Source of the DNA: Massilia brevitalea
GTDB taxonomy: Bacteria; Pseudomonadota; Gammaproteobacteria; Burkholderiales; Burkholderiaceae_D
NCBI RefSeq assembly: GCF_030711405.1
Contig: NZ_JAULSI010000022.1
Coordinates: forward strand, 1-64,000
Length of the DNA stretch: 64,000 nt
Direction of reading: 5' to 3'
The notes beneath the pieces are model-generated. The model made no database searches. It worked only from the letters and a program-made list of their open reading frames with translations, and was not told where the DNA came from. Below are positions 29,001 through 36,370 of this stretch, in pieces (within the stretch, counting starts at the first letter, position 1; the number at the start of each line of letters is the position of its first letter). Made by a program: the position numbers and the translations under genes.

Positions 29001-30166
29001 GGGTAGTTGCCGGAACGCGCACTGTCGATCGCACCGTCGTCGATGTCGGAGGCGAATACCTGGAAGGCCGGCGGATGCTCCATCAGCCCGGCCTGGTCGG
29101 CCATCATCATGGCCAGCGAATAGGCTTCCTCGCCGGTGGCGCAGGCGGCCACCCAGGCGCGCACCTCGTCGTTCGGTCCCTTGTCCTTGAACAGTTCCGG
29201 CACGATGTCGCGCTCGAGCGATTCGAAGGCTTCGCGGTCGCGGAAGAAGTTGGTCACGCCGATCAGCATGTCGTCGAGCAGCAGCTTGTGCTCGCCCGGA
29301 TCGGATTCGAGCAGGTCGCGGTATTCGGGCAGGGTCTGCACGGCGCGCACCTGCAGGCGGCGCTCGATGCGGCGCAGCACCGTGGCGCGCTTGTAGTGAC
29401 GGAAGTCGTGGCCGGTATGGTTCAGCAGGCTGCCGATGATGTCCTGCAGCGCGTCCTCGGCACTGACGGCGGCGTCGCCTTCGGCGACATGGGCCACCGG
29501 CGTTTCGCCGTCGCCGGGCGCCGGCATCTGGATCTTGCGCGCATTGTTCCAGAGTTCGATCAGTTTTTGCGGGATCTCGACGGCCGGCAGGACGAAATCG
29601 ACCGCGCCGGTGCGGATCGCCGCCGTCGGCATGCCGTCGTGCTCGGCATCGCCAGGCGTCTGCACCAGCGTCACGCCGCCCTGCTCCTTGACGCGCGCGA
29701 TGCCGACTGCGCCGTCGGCGCCAGTGCCCGACAGCACGATCGCCACCGCGCGCTCGCGGTGCACCTCGGCCAGGGTGCGGAAGAACATGTCGATGGCAAC
29801 GTGCTTGCCGCGCGGACGCTCGGCCGGATCGACCAGCAGCAGCCCATCCATCATCGACATGTGCTGGTTCGGCGCGATCACGTATACATGGCCGCGCTGG
29901 ATTTCCACCTTCGATGTTACCTGGACCACCGTCATGCGGGTGGCGCGCTGCAGGATTGCCGCGGCCGAGCTCGGATGCTTGGGCGACAGGTGCAGGATGA
30001 CCACGAAGGCCATCTCGTGCACGGCGGGCATGTTCTCGAACACGCTGACCAGCGCCGGCAGGCCGCCTGCGGACGCCCCGATACCGACGACAGGGAAGTC
30101 GATGGTGCTTGGCACGATGCCAGGCTCGGAGGGTGGAGTGCTGGGAGCGTTGCCAGGATCGTACAT
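26048..30166 (-). CDS. CheB-CheR-PAS-PAS hybrid histidine kinase
   Basis: The 1372-residue soluble fusion begins with CheB esterase (1-195; S32 in GIGASAGG, D151 in SGTGADGA). CheR methylase follows (about 240-500; ACATGEEAYS 341-350, SCRNLLIYLN), then a PAS-like segment (540-650) and a heptad-repeat coiled coil (665-750). Two more PAS domains span about 755-860 and 870-985. HisKA has H1012 in AHELRHPLN. HATPase has GLGIGLALVR, and a C-terminal receiver has LISDVSMPEIDG. I begin at ATG 30166 (MYDPGNAP), because residues upstream in the open frame are non-conserved. Such fusions are stress or light-linked sensors in Oxalobacteraceae. It is divergent from the LOV kinase. Confidence 0.93.
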   Translation of the reverse strand: MYDPGNAPSTPPSEPGIVPSTIDFPVVGIGASAGGLPALVSVFENMPAVHEMAFVVILHLSPKHPSSAAAILQRATRMTVVQVTSKVEIQRGHVYVIAPNQHMSMMDGLLLVDPAERPRGKHVAIDMFFRTLAEVHRERAVAIVLSGTGADGAVGIARVKEQGGVTLVQTPGDAEHDGMPTAAIRTGAVDFVLPAVEIPQKLIELWNNARKIQMPAPGDGETPVAHVAEGDAAVSAEDALQDIIGSLLNHTGHDFRHYKRATVLRRIERRLQVRAVQTLPEYRDLLESDPGEHKLLLDDMLIGVTNFFRDREAFESLERDIVPELFKDKGPNDEVRAWVAACATGEEAYSLAMMMADQAGLMEHPPAFQVFASDIDDGAIDSARSGNYPASIITDVAPTRLRQYFNKEDDRYRIRKSLRDRILFASHNLLRDPPFSRLDMISCRNLLIYLNRDVQVRVLQTFHFALKPGGYLFLGSSESAESVSDYFIPVDKKNRIYCARGGGRPMHYQSPTSAVFGARLPEVSRLKPPGKRQFSYAELHQRALAQHAPPSAVIDNEGNIVHMSEGAGRFLRMAGGEPSRNLLALVLPELRLELRSAMYQATQNDASIECRPVELGEYKDLGTVAMTVRPFRDDEAALDFLLVVFNRFEQAPDRAIPERPNGSHDVVLGQLEAELQRKREQLQETIENAEVSTEELRASNEELQAINEELRSATEELETSKEELQSVNEELVTVNYELKVKVEETGKANDDLNNLIASTDIATIFVDSSLRIKRFTPRAADLFSIIASDIGRSLLDLTHRLDYDGLAEDVSATFDTLRLVEREVRSNDGRCYIVRLLPYRTNEDRIEGAVMTFFDITLRRQAEAQASATEARMRMVAESSDDYAIVTMDEDGRAASWNKGAEALFGYSEQEMLGQTLDKLFTLDDRDAGVPADELRRAREDGRAEDERWHVRKDGSRFFCSGVTTPLRSGNMHGYAKIARDVTARERQEQAVRTDAENAVALKDEFLAVMAHELRHPLNMININVELLARMPEIRHSPTFLRAASIIRNSVMSQAKIIDDLMDMSRVRTGKLSLTMAPVLPEMVVRAIVEVMRADPAAQDVAIDLSGSAEGLYVMADAVRIEQVLMNLLSNAIKFTPKGGRVEVGLGRDDGLLRIDVVDSGQGIAPSFLPYVFDMYGQSVSVTTRTKGGLGIGLALVREIVALHGGRVEAWSEGIGKGARFSVWLPLLDSQTTPLPGEGSHGDDSMNGLRILVVDDMEEMLMIFKSLLETSGATVFEATSALKGLDVLEREQVDLLISDVSMPEIDGYEFLRRIRAMPKLARLPAIAISGMRRDIDIAHARAAGYSAHLGKPVSVERLSAIVHDLLPRPAKN

Positions 30167-30403
30167 GGGATGCGCGCTTGATGCGTCTCTAATTGATAAA
30201 CGGAAGTCTAGACGATTTGGCACAAATATTGTCCGCAATATGGAAAAAATAGTGTTTTGACCATGAATCAATCGGCTTGCAGCGAGCAGTCTTGCCGGCC
30301 TGCCTGTGCGTCGGCATTGCGACATCGGAAATAGTGCGTTGCTATAATGATTAACGGCTCGGACTGTCCTGGCCTCTCGATACAGGAACACGGAGACCGT
30401 GGC
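30167..30403. promoter_or_regulatory. Divergent promoter region between the CheB/CheR kinase and the LOV kinase
   Basis: This is a comparatively AT-rich 237-bp gap. A TATAAT at 30343-30348 is a good -10 for the rightward LOV-kinase gene. The best upstream hexamer, TTGCGA at 30317-30322, is 20 bp away, which is long, so an activator may be involved. No clear leftward promoter was identified. Confidence 0.45.
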
Positions 30404-30637
30404 ATGACGACCGGCAGCACGAAGGACGAACGCGCGCAGCTACCGCACGATGAAGAAGGCGGCGGCCAGAGCCAGGGCGTGCCCGCGCTGGGCAAACTGG
30501 AGGGCAACAGCTACCACCCGATCGGCGAAGTCGCCGTGCGCCACTGGCAGTCCAGCCAGATCTCGCGTCCCGGCCTGGAAGACCGCGGCAACGTCTTTTT
30601 CGCCGCCATCGAGATGAGCGCATGCCGATGGTCCTGA
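30404..30637 (+). pseudogene. N-terminal segment of the LOV kinase, separated by a -1 frameshift
   Basis: The frame from ATG 30404 (GGAG 8 bp upstream) encodes a polar linker and then the start of a LOV/PAS domain, GLEDRGNVFFAAIEMS. It then shifts and stops at TGA 30635-30637. The next frame resumes with MPMVLTDPNQPDNPIVFVNN, which in LOV proteins directly follows AIEM-x-R. Only two bases (GC, 30620-30621) stand where a full codon is expected. One base missing there would join both parts into one gene, 30404-32175. Confidence 0.75.
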
Positions 30638-32175
30638 CCGACCCGAATCAGCCGGACAATCCGATCGTGTTCGTGAACAACGCCTTCCTCGACCTGACCC
30701 TGTACCGCGAGGAAGAAGTGCTGGGCCGTAACTGCCGCCTGCTGCAGGGCGAGCAGACCGACCCGGCCACCGTGGCCGAGCTGCGCGCCGCCGTGGCGGA
30801 ACAGCGCGCGGTGGCGGTCGACATCCTGAACTACAAGGCCGACGGCCGCCCGTTCTGGAACGGCCTGTTTGCCGGCCCGGTGTTCGACCAGGAAGGCAAG
30901 CTGCTGTACTGGTTCGCCTCGCAGATGGACATCACGCGCCGCCGCGTATCGGAACAATCGTACCTGCAGGCGCAGAAGATGGAAGCCATCGGCCAGCTCA
31001 CCGCCGGCCTGGCGCACGACTTCAATAACCTGCTGCAAGTGGTAGCTGGCAACCTGGAAGTGGCCACCGCCACGGTGCATGACCCGGAAGCGACGCTGGC
31101 ATCGATCGCACGCGCCCAGTTGGCGGGCGAAAAGGCCAGCAAGCTGACCCAGCAACTGCTCACCTTCGCGCGCAAGCAGCGCCTGGAACCGAAGCGCCTG
31201 AACCTCAATTCCCTGGTGGTCGAATTCAGCGACATGCTGGTACGCACCCTCGGCGACGGGGTCGACCTGCACCTCGACCTGAAGCCCGGCCTGCCCGCCT
31301 GCACGCTCGACGCTACGCACATGGAAATGGCGCTGCTGAACGTCCTGATCAACGCGCGCGACGCCATGCCCGACGGCGGCCGGGTCACGATCGCCACCTC
31401 GACCATGGTCGATAGCGAGCGCCTCGAACGCCACGGCCTGGCGCCGGGCACCTATGTCGTGATCTGCGTGATCGACAAGGGCCAGGGCATGCCACCGGAA
31501 GTGGCCCAGCGCGCCATCGAACCCTTCTTCACCACCAAGGGACCGGGCACCGGCCTGGGGCTGGCGATGGTGCATGGCTTCGTGCAGCAGTCGCACGGCC
31601 GCCTCGAGATCGACAGCATGCCGGGCGAAGGCACGACGATCCGCATGATCTTCCCGCTGGCCCAGCAATCCGGCATGGAAATCCTGGCCGACCGCCTGGC
31701 CGGCAAGGGCGCCAGGGGCATGGGTGCGCCGATGAGCTGGACCCCGGAAGCCATCCTCGGGCGGCGCACCATCCTGGTGGTCGACGACAGCCACGACGTG
31801 CGCGAACTGGCCGAGAACCACCTGCGCGAACTCGGCTACCGGGTGCTGGCGGCCCAGAGCGGCGAAGAGGCGATGGAGCTGATCGAACGCTATGGCGACA
31901 TCGACCTGTTGTTCAGCGATATCATCATGCCGGGCGGGATGAACGGGGTGCGCCTGGCCGAACTGGTGCGCGCGCGCCAGCCCGAGGTTCCCGTGATCCT
32001 GGCCACCGGCTACATGAGCGAACTGCCGGACGCGGCCCGCCCCGGCGCCACCTACACGACCATGGCCAAGCCCTACCGCCTGGCCGACCTGGCCGAGCGC
32101 GTGCGCCTGGCGCTCAAGACCGAAGCGCGCACAGCCTCCAGGGGCTCAGCCCACGGCTTCCAGCACGAAGGATAG
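30622..32175 (+). CDS. LOV-domain histidine kinase with C-terminal receiver
   Basis: The 517 residues from ATG 30622 cover most of a LOV (blue-light, flavin-binding PAS) domain with the photoactive-Cys motif GRNCRLLQG (usually NCRFLQ). A HisKA-type phosphoacceptor LAHDFNNLLQVV follows. HATPase motifs are DKGQGMPPEV and GTGLGLAMVHGF. A receiver near 390-505 has LLFSDIIMPGGMNG. FMN would form a covalent adduct with the LOV Cys in blue light and alter kinase activity. The first strand of LOV is in the shifted frame just upstream, so this protein alone may not fold or bind flavin. A response regulator follows at once. Confidence 0.88.
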   Translation: MPMVLTDPNQPDNPIVFVNNAFLDLTLYREEEVLGRNCRLLQGEQTDPATVAELRAAVAEQRAVAVDILNYKADGRPFWNGLFAGPVFDQEGKLLYWFASQMDITRRRVSEQSYLQAQKMEAIGQLTAGLAHDFNNLLQVVAGNLEVATATVHDPEATLASIARAQLAGEKASKLTQQLLTFARKQRLEPKRLNLNSLVVEFSDMLVRTLGDGVDLHLDLKPGLPACTLDATHMEMALLNVLINARDAMPDGGRVTIATSTMVDSERLERHGLAPGTYVVICVIDKGQGMPPEVAQRAIEPFFTTKGPGTGLGLAMVHGFVQQSHGRLEIDSMPGEGTTIRMIFPLAQQSGMEILADRLAGKGARGMGAPMSWTPEAILGRRTILVVDDSHDVRELAENHLRELGYRVLAAQSGEEAMELIERYGDIDLLFSDIIMPGGMNGVRLAELVRARQPEVPVILATGYMSELPDAARPGATYTTMAKPYRLADLAERVRLALKTEARTASRGSAHGFQHEG

Positions 32176-32176
32176 T

Positions 32177-32560
32177 TTGTTGAGACGGATAATATTGGCC
32201 GAGGACGATCCGGCCGTCAGCTACATCTTGACCCGTTATCTCGAAGCGGCCGGCTTTGCCGTGCGCGCGGCAGCGGACGGCCGCGCTGCATTGGCCATGT
32301 TCGTGGCGGAACCGGCCGACCTGGTGGTCAGCGATTTCCGGATGCCGGGCATGAATGGGGAAGAACTGCTACTGGCCTTGCGCGCGCGGAAATTGGACTT
32401 GCCGGCGCTGATCGTTTCGGCCTATGGCAATGAACTGAGCGTGCAGATTCCAGGCGTACGGATATTGAACAAGCCGGTGGCGGCCGACGAGCTGGTGGGG
32501 TTGGTGAAGGACTTGCTGCTCGACGCCGAGACGCTGGCGCTGAATCGCCCGAAGGCCTGA
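32177..32560 (+). CDS. Single-domain response regulator
   Basis: The 127-residue receiver-only protein has the acidic pocket AEDD near 8-11, phospho-acceptor Asp in LVVSDFRMPGMNG, Ser in ALIVSAYG and Lys in ILNKPV. No output domain is present, so it probably relays phosphate or binds a partner, and its likely donor is the LOV kinase ending 1 bp upstream. The start is a TTG (32177 or 32180) preceded by GAAGGA inside the kinase gene end. Confidence 0.88.
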   Translation: MLRRIILAEDDPAVSYILTRYLEAAGFAVRAAADGRAALAMFVAEPADLVVSDFRMPGMNGEELLLALRARKLDLPALIVSAYGNELSVQIPGVRILNKPVAADELVGLVKDLLLDAETLALNRPKA

Positions 32561-32574
32561 GCAGGGGTAAATAC

Positions 32575-32928
32575 TTACTGCCGGGCGTCGATGGCGGTGT
32601 GCAGCTCGTTCAGGGTGAACGGCTTGTGCAGCAGGCAGTCTATCGGCAATGCCGCCGAATTCAGTTCGAGCGGCCAGGCGGTGGTGACGACGATCTTGGC
32701 CGCGGGCTGGACCGAGCGGATCAGCCAGGGCAACGAGACTTCGGTATGCTTCAGCACGCGGTTTGTGATGACGATGTCATAGCGCTTGCGCGACAGTTCC
32801 GTCAGCGCGCCGTCGGTGGTGTCGCATACGCGCGTGCGGTAACCCAGCACCTCGGCCATGCTGCAGACGGTCTCGGCGACATCTTCGTCGCGCTCCAGGA
32901 TCAATATGCTTTTGTCGTGCGCGCCCAT
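32575..32928 (-). CDS. Degenerate receiver protein lacking the phospho-acceptor Asp
   Basis: The 117-residue receiver-like protein has ILILERDEDVAETV at the N-terminus and HKPFTLNEL with the conserved Lys. Where the phospho-acceptor Asp should be it reads IVITN, with Asn at 56. It therefore probably cannot be phosphorylated in the usual way and may work as a constitutive or ligand-gated pseudo-receiver. I start it at 32928 (MGAHDKS), which has GGGGA 5 bp upstream. An in-frame ATG at 32955 lacks this. It is convergent with the response regulator, 14 bp away. Confidence 0.75.
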   Translation of the reverse strand: MGAHDKSILILERDEDVAETVCSMAEVLGYRTRVCDTTDGALTELSRKRYDIVITNRVLKHTEVSLPWLIRSVQPAAKIVVTTAWPLELNSAALPIDCLLHKPFTLNELHTAIDARQ

Positions 32929-33023
32929 CGCATCCCCTTTTCTGAAGTGAATCATATCGGGAAGGAAATTTTTTTCCGTACGTTAGACCACATAGTCAGT
33001 ACAGCGAGACCCATTCATTTATT

Positions 33024-33330
33024 TCATCGCGGGAACAACCGAGCGGGATCCTTGAGCTTGAGCATGTCCTCGTCCCCTCGCCTCGCCGGCGTCGCTAATC
33101 ATGTTGTCAAGCAGGCACATGCGGGCGATGACGTGCGCGTAGCCTGACGTTTGACAAAGCGCCTCCAAATCGGCAAAAACTTCCGCCTCGCTCCGCGCGA
33201 CGCGCGCCACCGTTGGCTTCTTCGCTTTTCGTGACGGCGCTCGCGCGACGCGATTCTTCCTTCCCATCGCTTGCTCCCGCAAATGCTCGCTCCACCACAC
33301 GCATACCGCGTCTTCCAAAGTCCTCGCCAT
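33024..33330 (-). pseudogene. Frameshifted N-terminal remnant of a larger unknown protein
   Basis: From ATG 33330 the frame gives MARTLEDAVCVWWSEHLREQ, a basic stretch, then EAEVFADLEALCQTSGYAHV and ARMCLLDNMIS. In the following bases a different frame continues sensibly, GDEDMLKLKDPARL, before a stop at 33024-33026. The original frame runs on to 33019 as low-complexity residues. The pattern suggests the first 100 or so residues of a much longer gene, broken by an indel near 33070 and truncated. I recall similar N-termini in large proteins near defence genes but cannot name the family. Confidence 0.55.
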
Positions 33331-33482
33331 GATAATGGAGCGGTTTGGCTGACATCATGATCTGCGCAGTTTTTGAGGCTACAACCGGCTGACCTCGCGG
33401 ACTGCTCAGCTGGTAAAATTGGTTCCCACATTACGCAACCAAACTGTGGCGCCGTCAACAGTCGCGCCGCTCGACATCGGCC

Positions 33483-35204
33483 ATGCTCCAAACCCTTCAC
33501 GAACCCCTTTCCCTGCTGGACCCTTCGGACCACCCCTCCGAAATCGAACGGGCGATAAAGCTGCTATCCCAATCAGAAGGGACGGACGACCGTGGAGCTA
33601 TTTTTACTCGCCGGCCTGTGGTTGAATTCATGCTAGACCTGATCGGATACACCGCCGACCAACCCCTCTATGAATGCACGCTGCTTGAACCTTCGTTTGG
33701 CAGAGGTGACTTCTTCTTGCCCGCCATCGAAAGGCTTTTGCAGTCGCGCGCCGAGGCAGTCGCCGCCGGCAAAGCTGTCGGCTCAATCGCTGAATGCATG
33801 CGCGGCGTGGAACTTCACCAAGGATCCTTCGACACCACTCGCGGACTTGTCATCGACAAACTGATCGGTGCTGGCCTGGCCGCGGAAGAGGCGCAACAGA
33901 TCGCGCAAACCTGGCTCGTTCATGGTGATTTTCTTTTGTCACCTCTTCCTCGCGCGTTCGACTTCGTCGTTGGCAATCCGCCTTACGTTCGGCAAGAGCT
34001 CATCCCCGCGCCACTGCTTAACGAATATCGCCGACGCTTCGTCTCCCTGTATGATCGCGCCGACCTCTATGTGCCATTTATCGAGCGCTCGATGGGATTG
34101 CTCGCGGAGGAAGGCCAGCTATGCTTCATCTGCTCCGACCGCTGGATGAAGAACAAATACGGCGGCCCGCTGCGGCACTTAGTCTCGCGCCACTTTCATC
34201 TTCGATCACACATCGACATGGTCGACGCCGACGCGTTTCACTCTGAGGTCAGCGCCTATCCAGCGATCACAGTGATCGCAAAAGGAGAGCCGAAGCCGAC
34301 GCGCGTCGCGCCACGCCCTGCCCTTGACAAAGTAACGCTGTCGGAGCTTTCGTCCGCAATGCGCGCCGAAGAAGGCGTGTCACACCTGTTCGCCGAACTC
34401 GAAAACGTGGTCGATGGCAGCAACCCCTGGATTTTGGAGACCGCCGGACGGATCGAACTGATCCGCCGCCTGGAGGCAGATTTTCCAACGCTTGAAGAAG
34501 CCGGATGTAAAGTCGGCATCGGAGTCGCCACCGGCGCAGACAAGATTTTCATCGGAAAGCTCGACGAACTCGACGTGGAGGCCGATCGCAAGATTCCCTT
34601 GGCGATGGGCCGCGACCTGGCCACCGGACACGTTGAATGGCGCGGCTATGGCGTGGTCAATCCGTTCACCGATGAGGGCCCCTTAGTCAACCTAGACGAC
34701 TACCCTCGGCTCAAAGCGTATTTCGAGCAGCATCGCGAGCGGCTCGAAGCGCGGCACGTGGCCAAGAAATCGTCGTCCTCGTGGTATCGGACGATCGACC
34801 GCATAACCCCGTCGCTCACTTGGAAGCCGAAGCTCCTGATTCCGGACATTCGTGGAGATGCGCAGGTAGTATTCGATGATGGGCGCCTGTACCCCCACCA
34901 CAACCTTTACTTCGTGCTTTCGGAGCAGTGGGAACTGCGGGCCCTGCAGGCTGTCCTGCTGTCCAACGTGGCGCGACTTTTCGTTGAGACCTATTCCACG
35001 AAAATGCGCGGTGGCTATCTGCGTTTCCAAGCTCAATACCTCCGCCGCATTCGAATCCCGCGCTGGGAGACGGTTTCGGCAGACATCCGAGGGCGCTTGA
35101 TCGCGGCGGCGGCGGCTTTGGACTTGAAAGCGTGCGACGAGGCGGCCGCCGAACTTTATTCCTTGAACACACGTGAGCGCGAGTCGCTCGCCAAAAAGAA
35201 CTGA
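33483..35204 (+). CDS. Adenine-specific DNA methyltransferase of a type II R-M system (M.PaeR7I-like)
   Basis: The 573-residue class I SAM-dependent N6-adenine methyltransferase of the Eco57I-like/gamma group has [17 protein letters not shown], motif [15 protein letters not shown] (67-80) and catalytic motif [10 protein letters not shown] (165-172). The C-terminal target-recognition region follows. The neighbouring endonuclease belongs to the PaeR7I/XhoI family, so the expected methylated site is CTCGAG. Codon use and base composition are visibly less GC-biased than in mutS or the kinases, suggesting acquisition. No controller gene is obvious. TTGGTT/AACCAA (33419-33442) upstream could be an operator. 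Confidence 0.9.
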   Translation: MLQTLHEPLSLLDPSDHPSEIERAIKLLSQSEGTDDRGAIFTRRPVVEFMLDLIGYTADQPLYECTLLEPSFGRGDFFLPAIERLLQSRAEAVAAGKAVGSIAECMRGVELHQGSFDTTRGLVIDKLIGAGLAAEEAQQIAQTWLVHGDFLLSPLPRAFDFVVGNPPYVRQELIPAPLLNEYRRRFVSLYDRADLYVPFIERSMGLLAEEGQLCFICSDRWMKNKYGGPLRHLVSRHFHLRSHIDMVDADAFHSEVSAYPAITVIAKGEPKPTRVAPRPALDKVTLSELSSAMRAEEGVSHLFAELENVVDGSNPWILETAGRIELIRRLEADFPTLEEAGCKVGIGVATGADKIFIGKLDELDVEADRKIPLAMGRDLATGHVEWRGYGVVNPFTDEGPLVNLDDYPRLKAYFEQHRERLEARHVAKKSSSSWYRTIDRITPSLTWKPKLLIPDIRGDAQVVFDDGRLYPHHNLYFVLSEQWELRALQAVLLSNVARLFVETYSTKMRGGYLRFQAQYLRRIRIPRWETVSADIRGRLIAAAAALDLKACDEAAAELYSLNTRERESLAKKN

Positions 35205-35205
35205 C

Positions 35206-35976
35206 ATGGCAATCGAATTAGCAGATTACGAAAACAAAGCGCGCGAAGCGATCAAAGTTTTTTGGGGCAACCGAGCGGCGGCGCGCCAAAAGCAGGTGGA
35301 GGCTGGCGTCATCGACCAAGGCGAGCGCGCCGGCGTCACTAGCGGCAAGAACCTCGATGGCTTCATCACGCTTATCCTCGACATCGTCCGAGCCAACGGG
35401 CTGCATGCAGCGGACGTCCACTTGACCAAACGGCTCGTTACGCTTCCAGGATATTTTCGCCCGACGAAGCAGTGGGATCTGCTAGTCATCCATCAACGTC
35501 GGCTTGTCGCCGCGATCGAACTGAAGAGCCATGTGGGCCCGTCCTTTGGCAATAATTTCAACAATCGGACGGAAGAAGCCATCGGCACGGCAGCGGACTT
35601 TAAGATTGCTTACCGCGAAGGGGCATTTGGGGAGCAAATGGCCCCGTTCACTGGATGGCTGATGGTCGTCGAAGACGCACCAGAGTCTCGATCCGCAGTG
35701 CGCGACGCCATGAATTACTTCCAAGTCTTCCCCGAATTCAAGGGCGCCTCCTACCAGAAGCGCTACGAGATTCTTTGTCGCAAGCTGATGTTGGAAAGTT
35801 TCTATACTGCGGCAGCAGTCATTACGACTCCTCGGGAGGCAATTGAGGATGGCGCCTATACCGAGCTTTCCCAGCTGACGGGCCTCCGAACGTTTCTCAC
35901 TGCGTTCGCAGGCCATGTTGCCACGGAAGCCGCGCAGCATCCCTCGCCACCGCCGCCGTCCCTCTTCAACACCTGA
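35206..35976 (+). CDS. PaeR7I/XhoI-family type II restriction endonuclease
   Basis: The 256-residue endonuclease has [14 protein letters not shown] and [20 protein letters not shown], the hallmark block of the PaeR7I family, followed by [17 protein letters not shown] and [12 protein letters not shown]. The PD-(D/E)xK catalytic residues are D91, E105 and K107. Known relatives cut C^TCGAG. The start at 35206 is 1 bp after the methylase stop, so the enzymes are cotranscribed with the methylase first. The gene is intact. Confidence 0.9.
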   Translation: MAIELADYENKAREAIKVFWGNRAAARQKQVEAGVIDQGERAGVTSGKNLDGFITLILDIVRANGLHAADVHLTKRLVTLPGYFRPTKQWDLLVIHQRRLVAAIELKSHVGPSFGNNFNNRTEEAIGTAADFKIAYREGAFGEQMAPFTGWLMVVEDAPESRSAVRDAMNYFQVFPEFKGASYQKRYEILCRKLMLESFYTAAAVITTPREAIEDGAYTELSQLTGLRTFLTAFAGHVATEAAQHPSPPPPSLFNT

Positions 35977-36370
35977 GCCCCGTTAACCGCCAGTCGCCTC
36001 TGTTCGTCTAGGACACCTTCCGCTAGCGCAGCGGAAGCGCTTCGCAACAGCCTATCGGTCAAGCAAACGCGTTTTAGAGAATGTCGATGCGTTTCTCTAG
36101 CATTTGCTTAAACGACAAACCTTTTACGGCGCTTGCAAGCTTGAGCTGCTCGCGCTGATGAAGTACCAGAAGCTGGGCGGACGTTGGGCCAACGACGTCG
36201 TAGGACAAGTCCACTCTCCTCGCACCGCTCGGCGAGCACGTCCCAATTTTGCTTTTAGAGCTATCCACCACATGCCTTTTTCATTAGCCCCGCGTTCGCT
36301 GCTGCCCAGCCGAAGCGGTTAAAATGGCGGTCCTGGCATCCCCTGCCCCGCCGTACCGAACACAACCGAC
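35977..36370. other. 394-bp gap between the R-M genes and mutS
   Basis: A stem CTTCCGCT/AGCGGAAG (36017-36037) without a T run lies after the endonuclease gene. A minus-strand frame at 36074-36271 (65 codons) has no recognisable motif. It could be a small gene or decayed sequence, with low confidence. TAAAAT near 36320 could be a -10 for mutS. The base composition changes back to the high-GC background near 36290. Otherwise nothing recognised. Confidence 0.4.

Noticed and set aside
26078-30181. 1367-codon plus-strand open frame
   Set aside because: Antisense shadow of the CheB-CheR kinase, no domains, and a composition typical of GC-rich shadow frames.
36074-36271. Small minus-strand gene between the R-M genes and mutS
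   Set aside because: 65 codons with no motif, poor start context. Kept only as a note on the gap.
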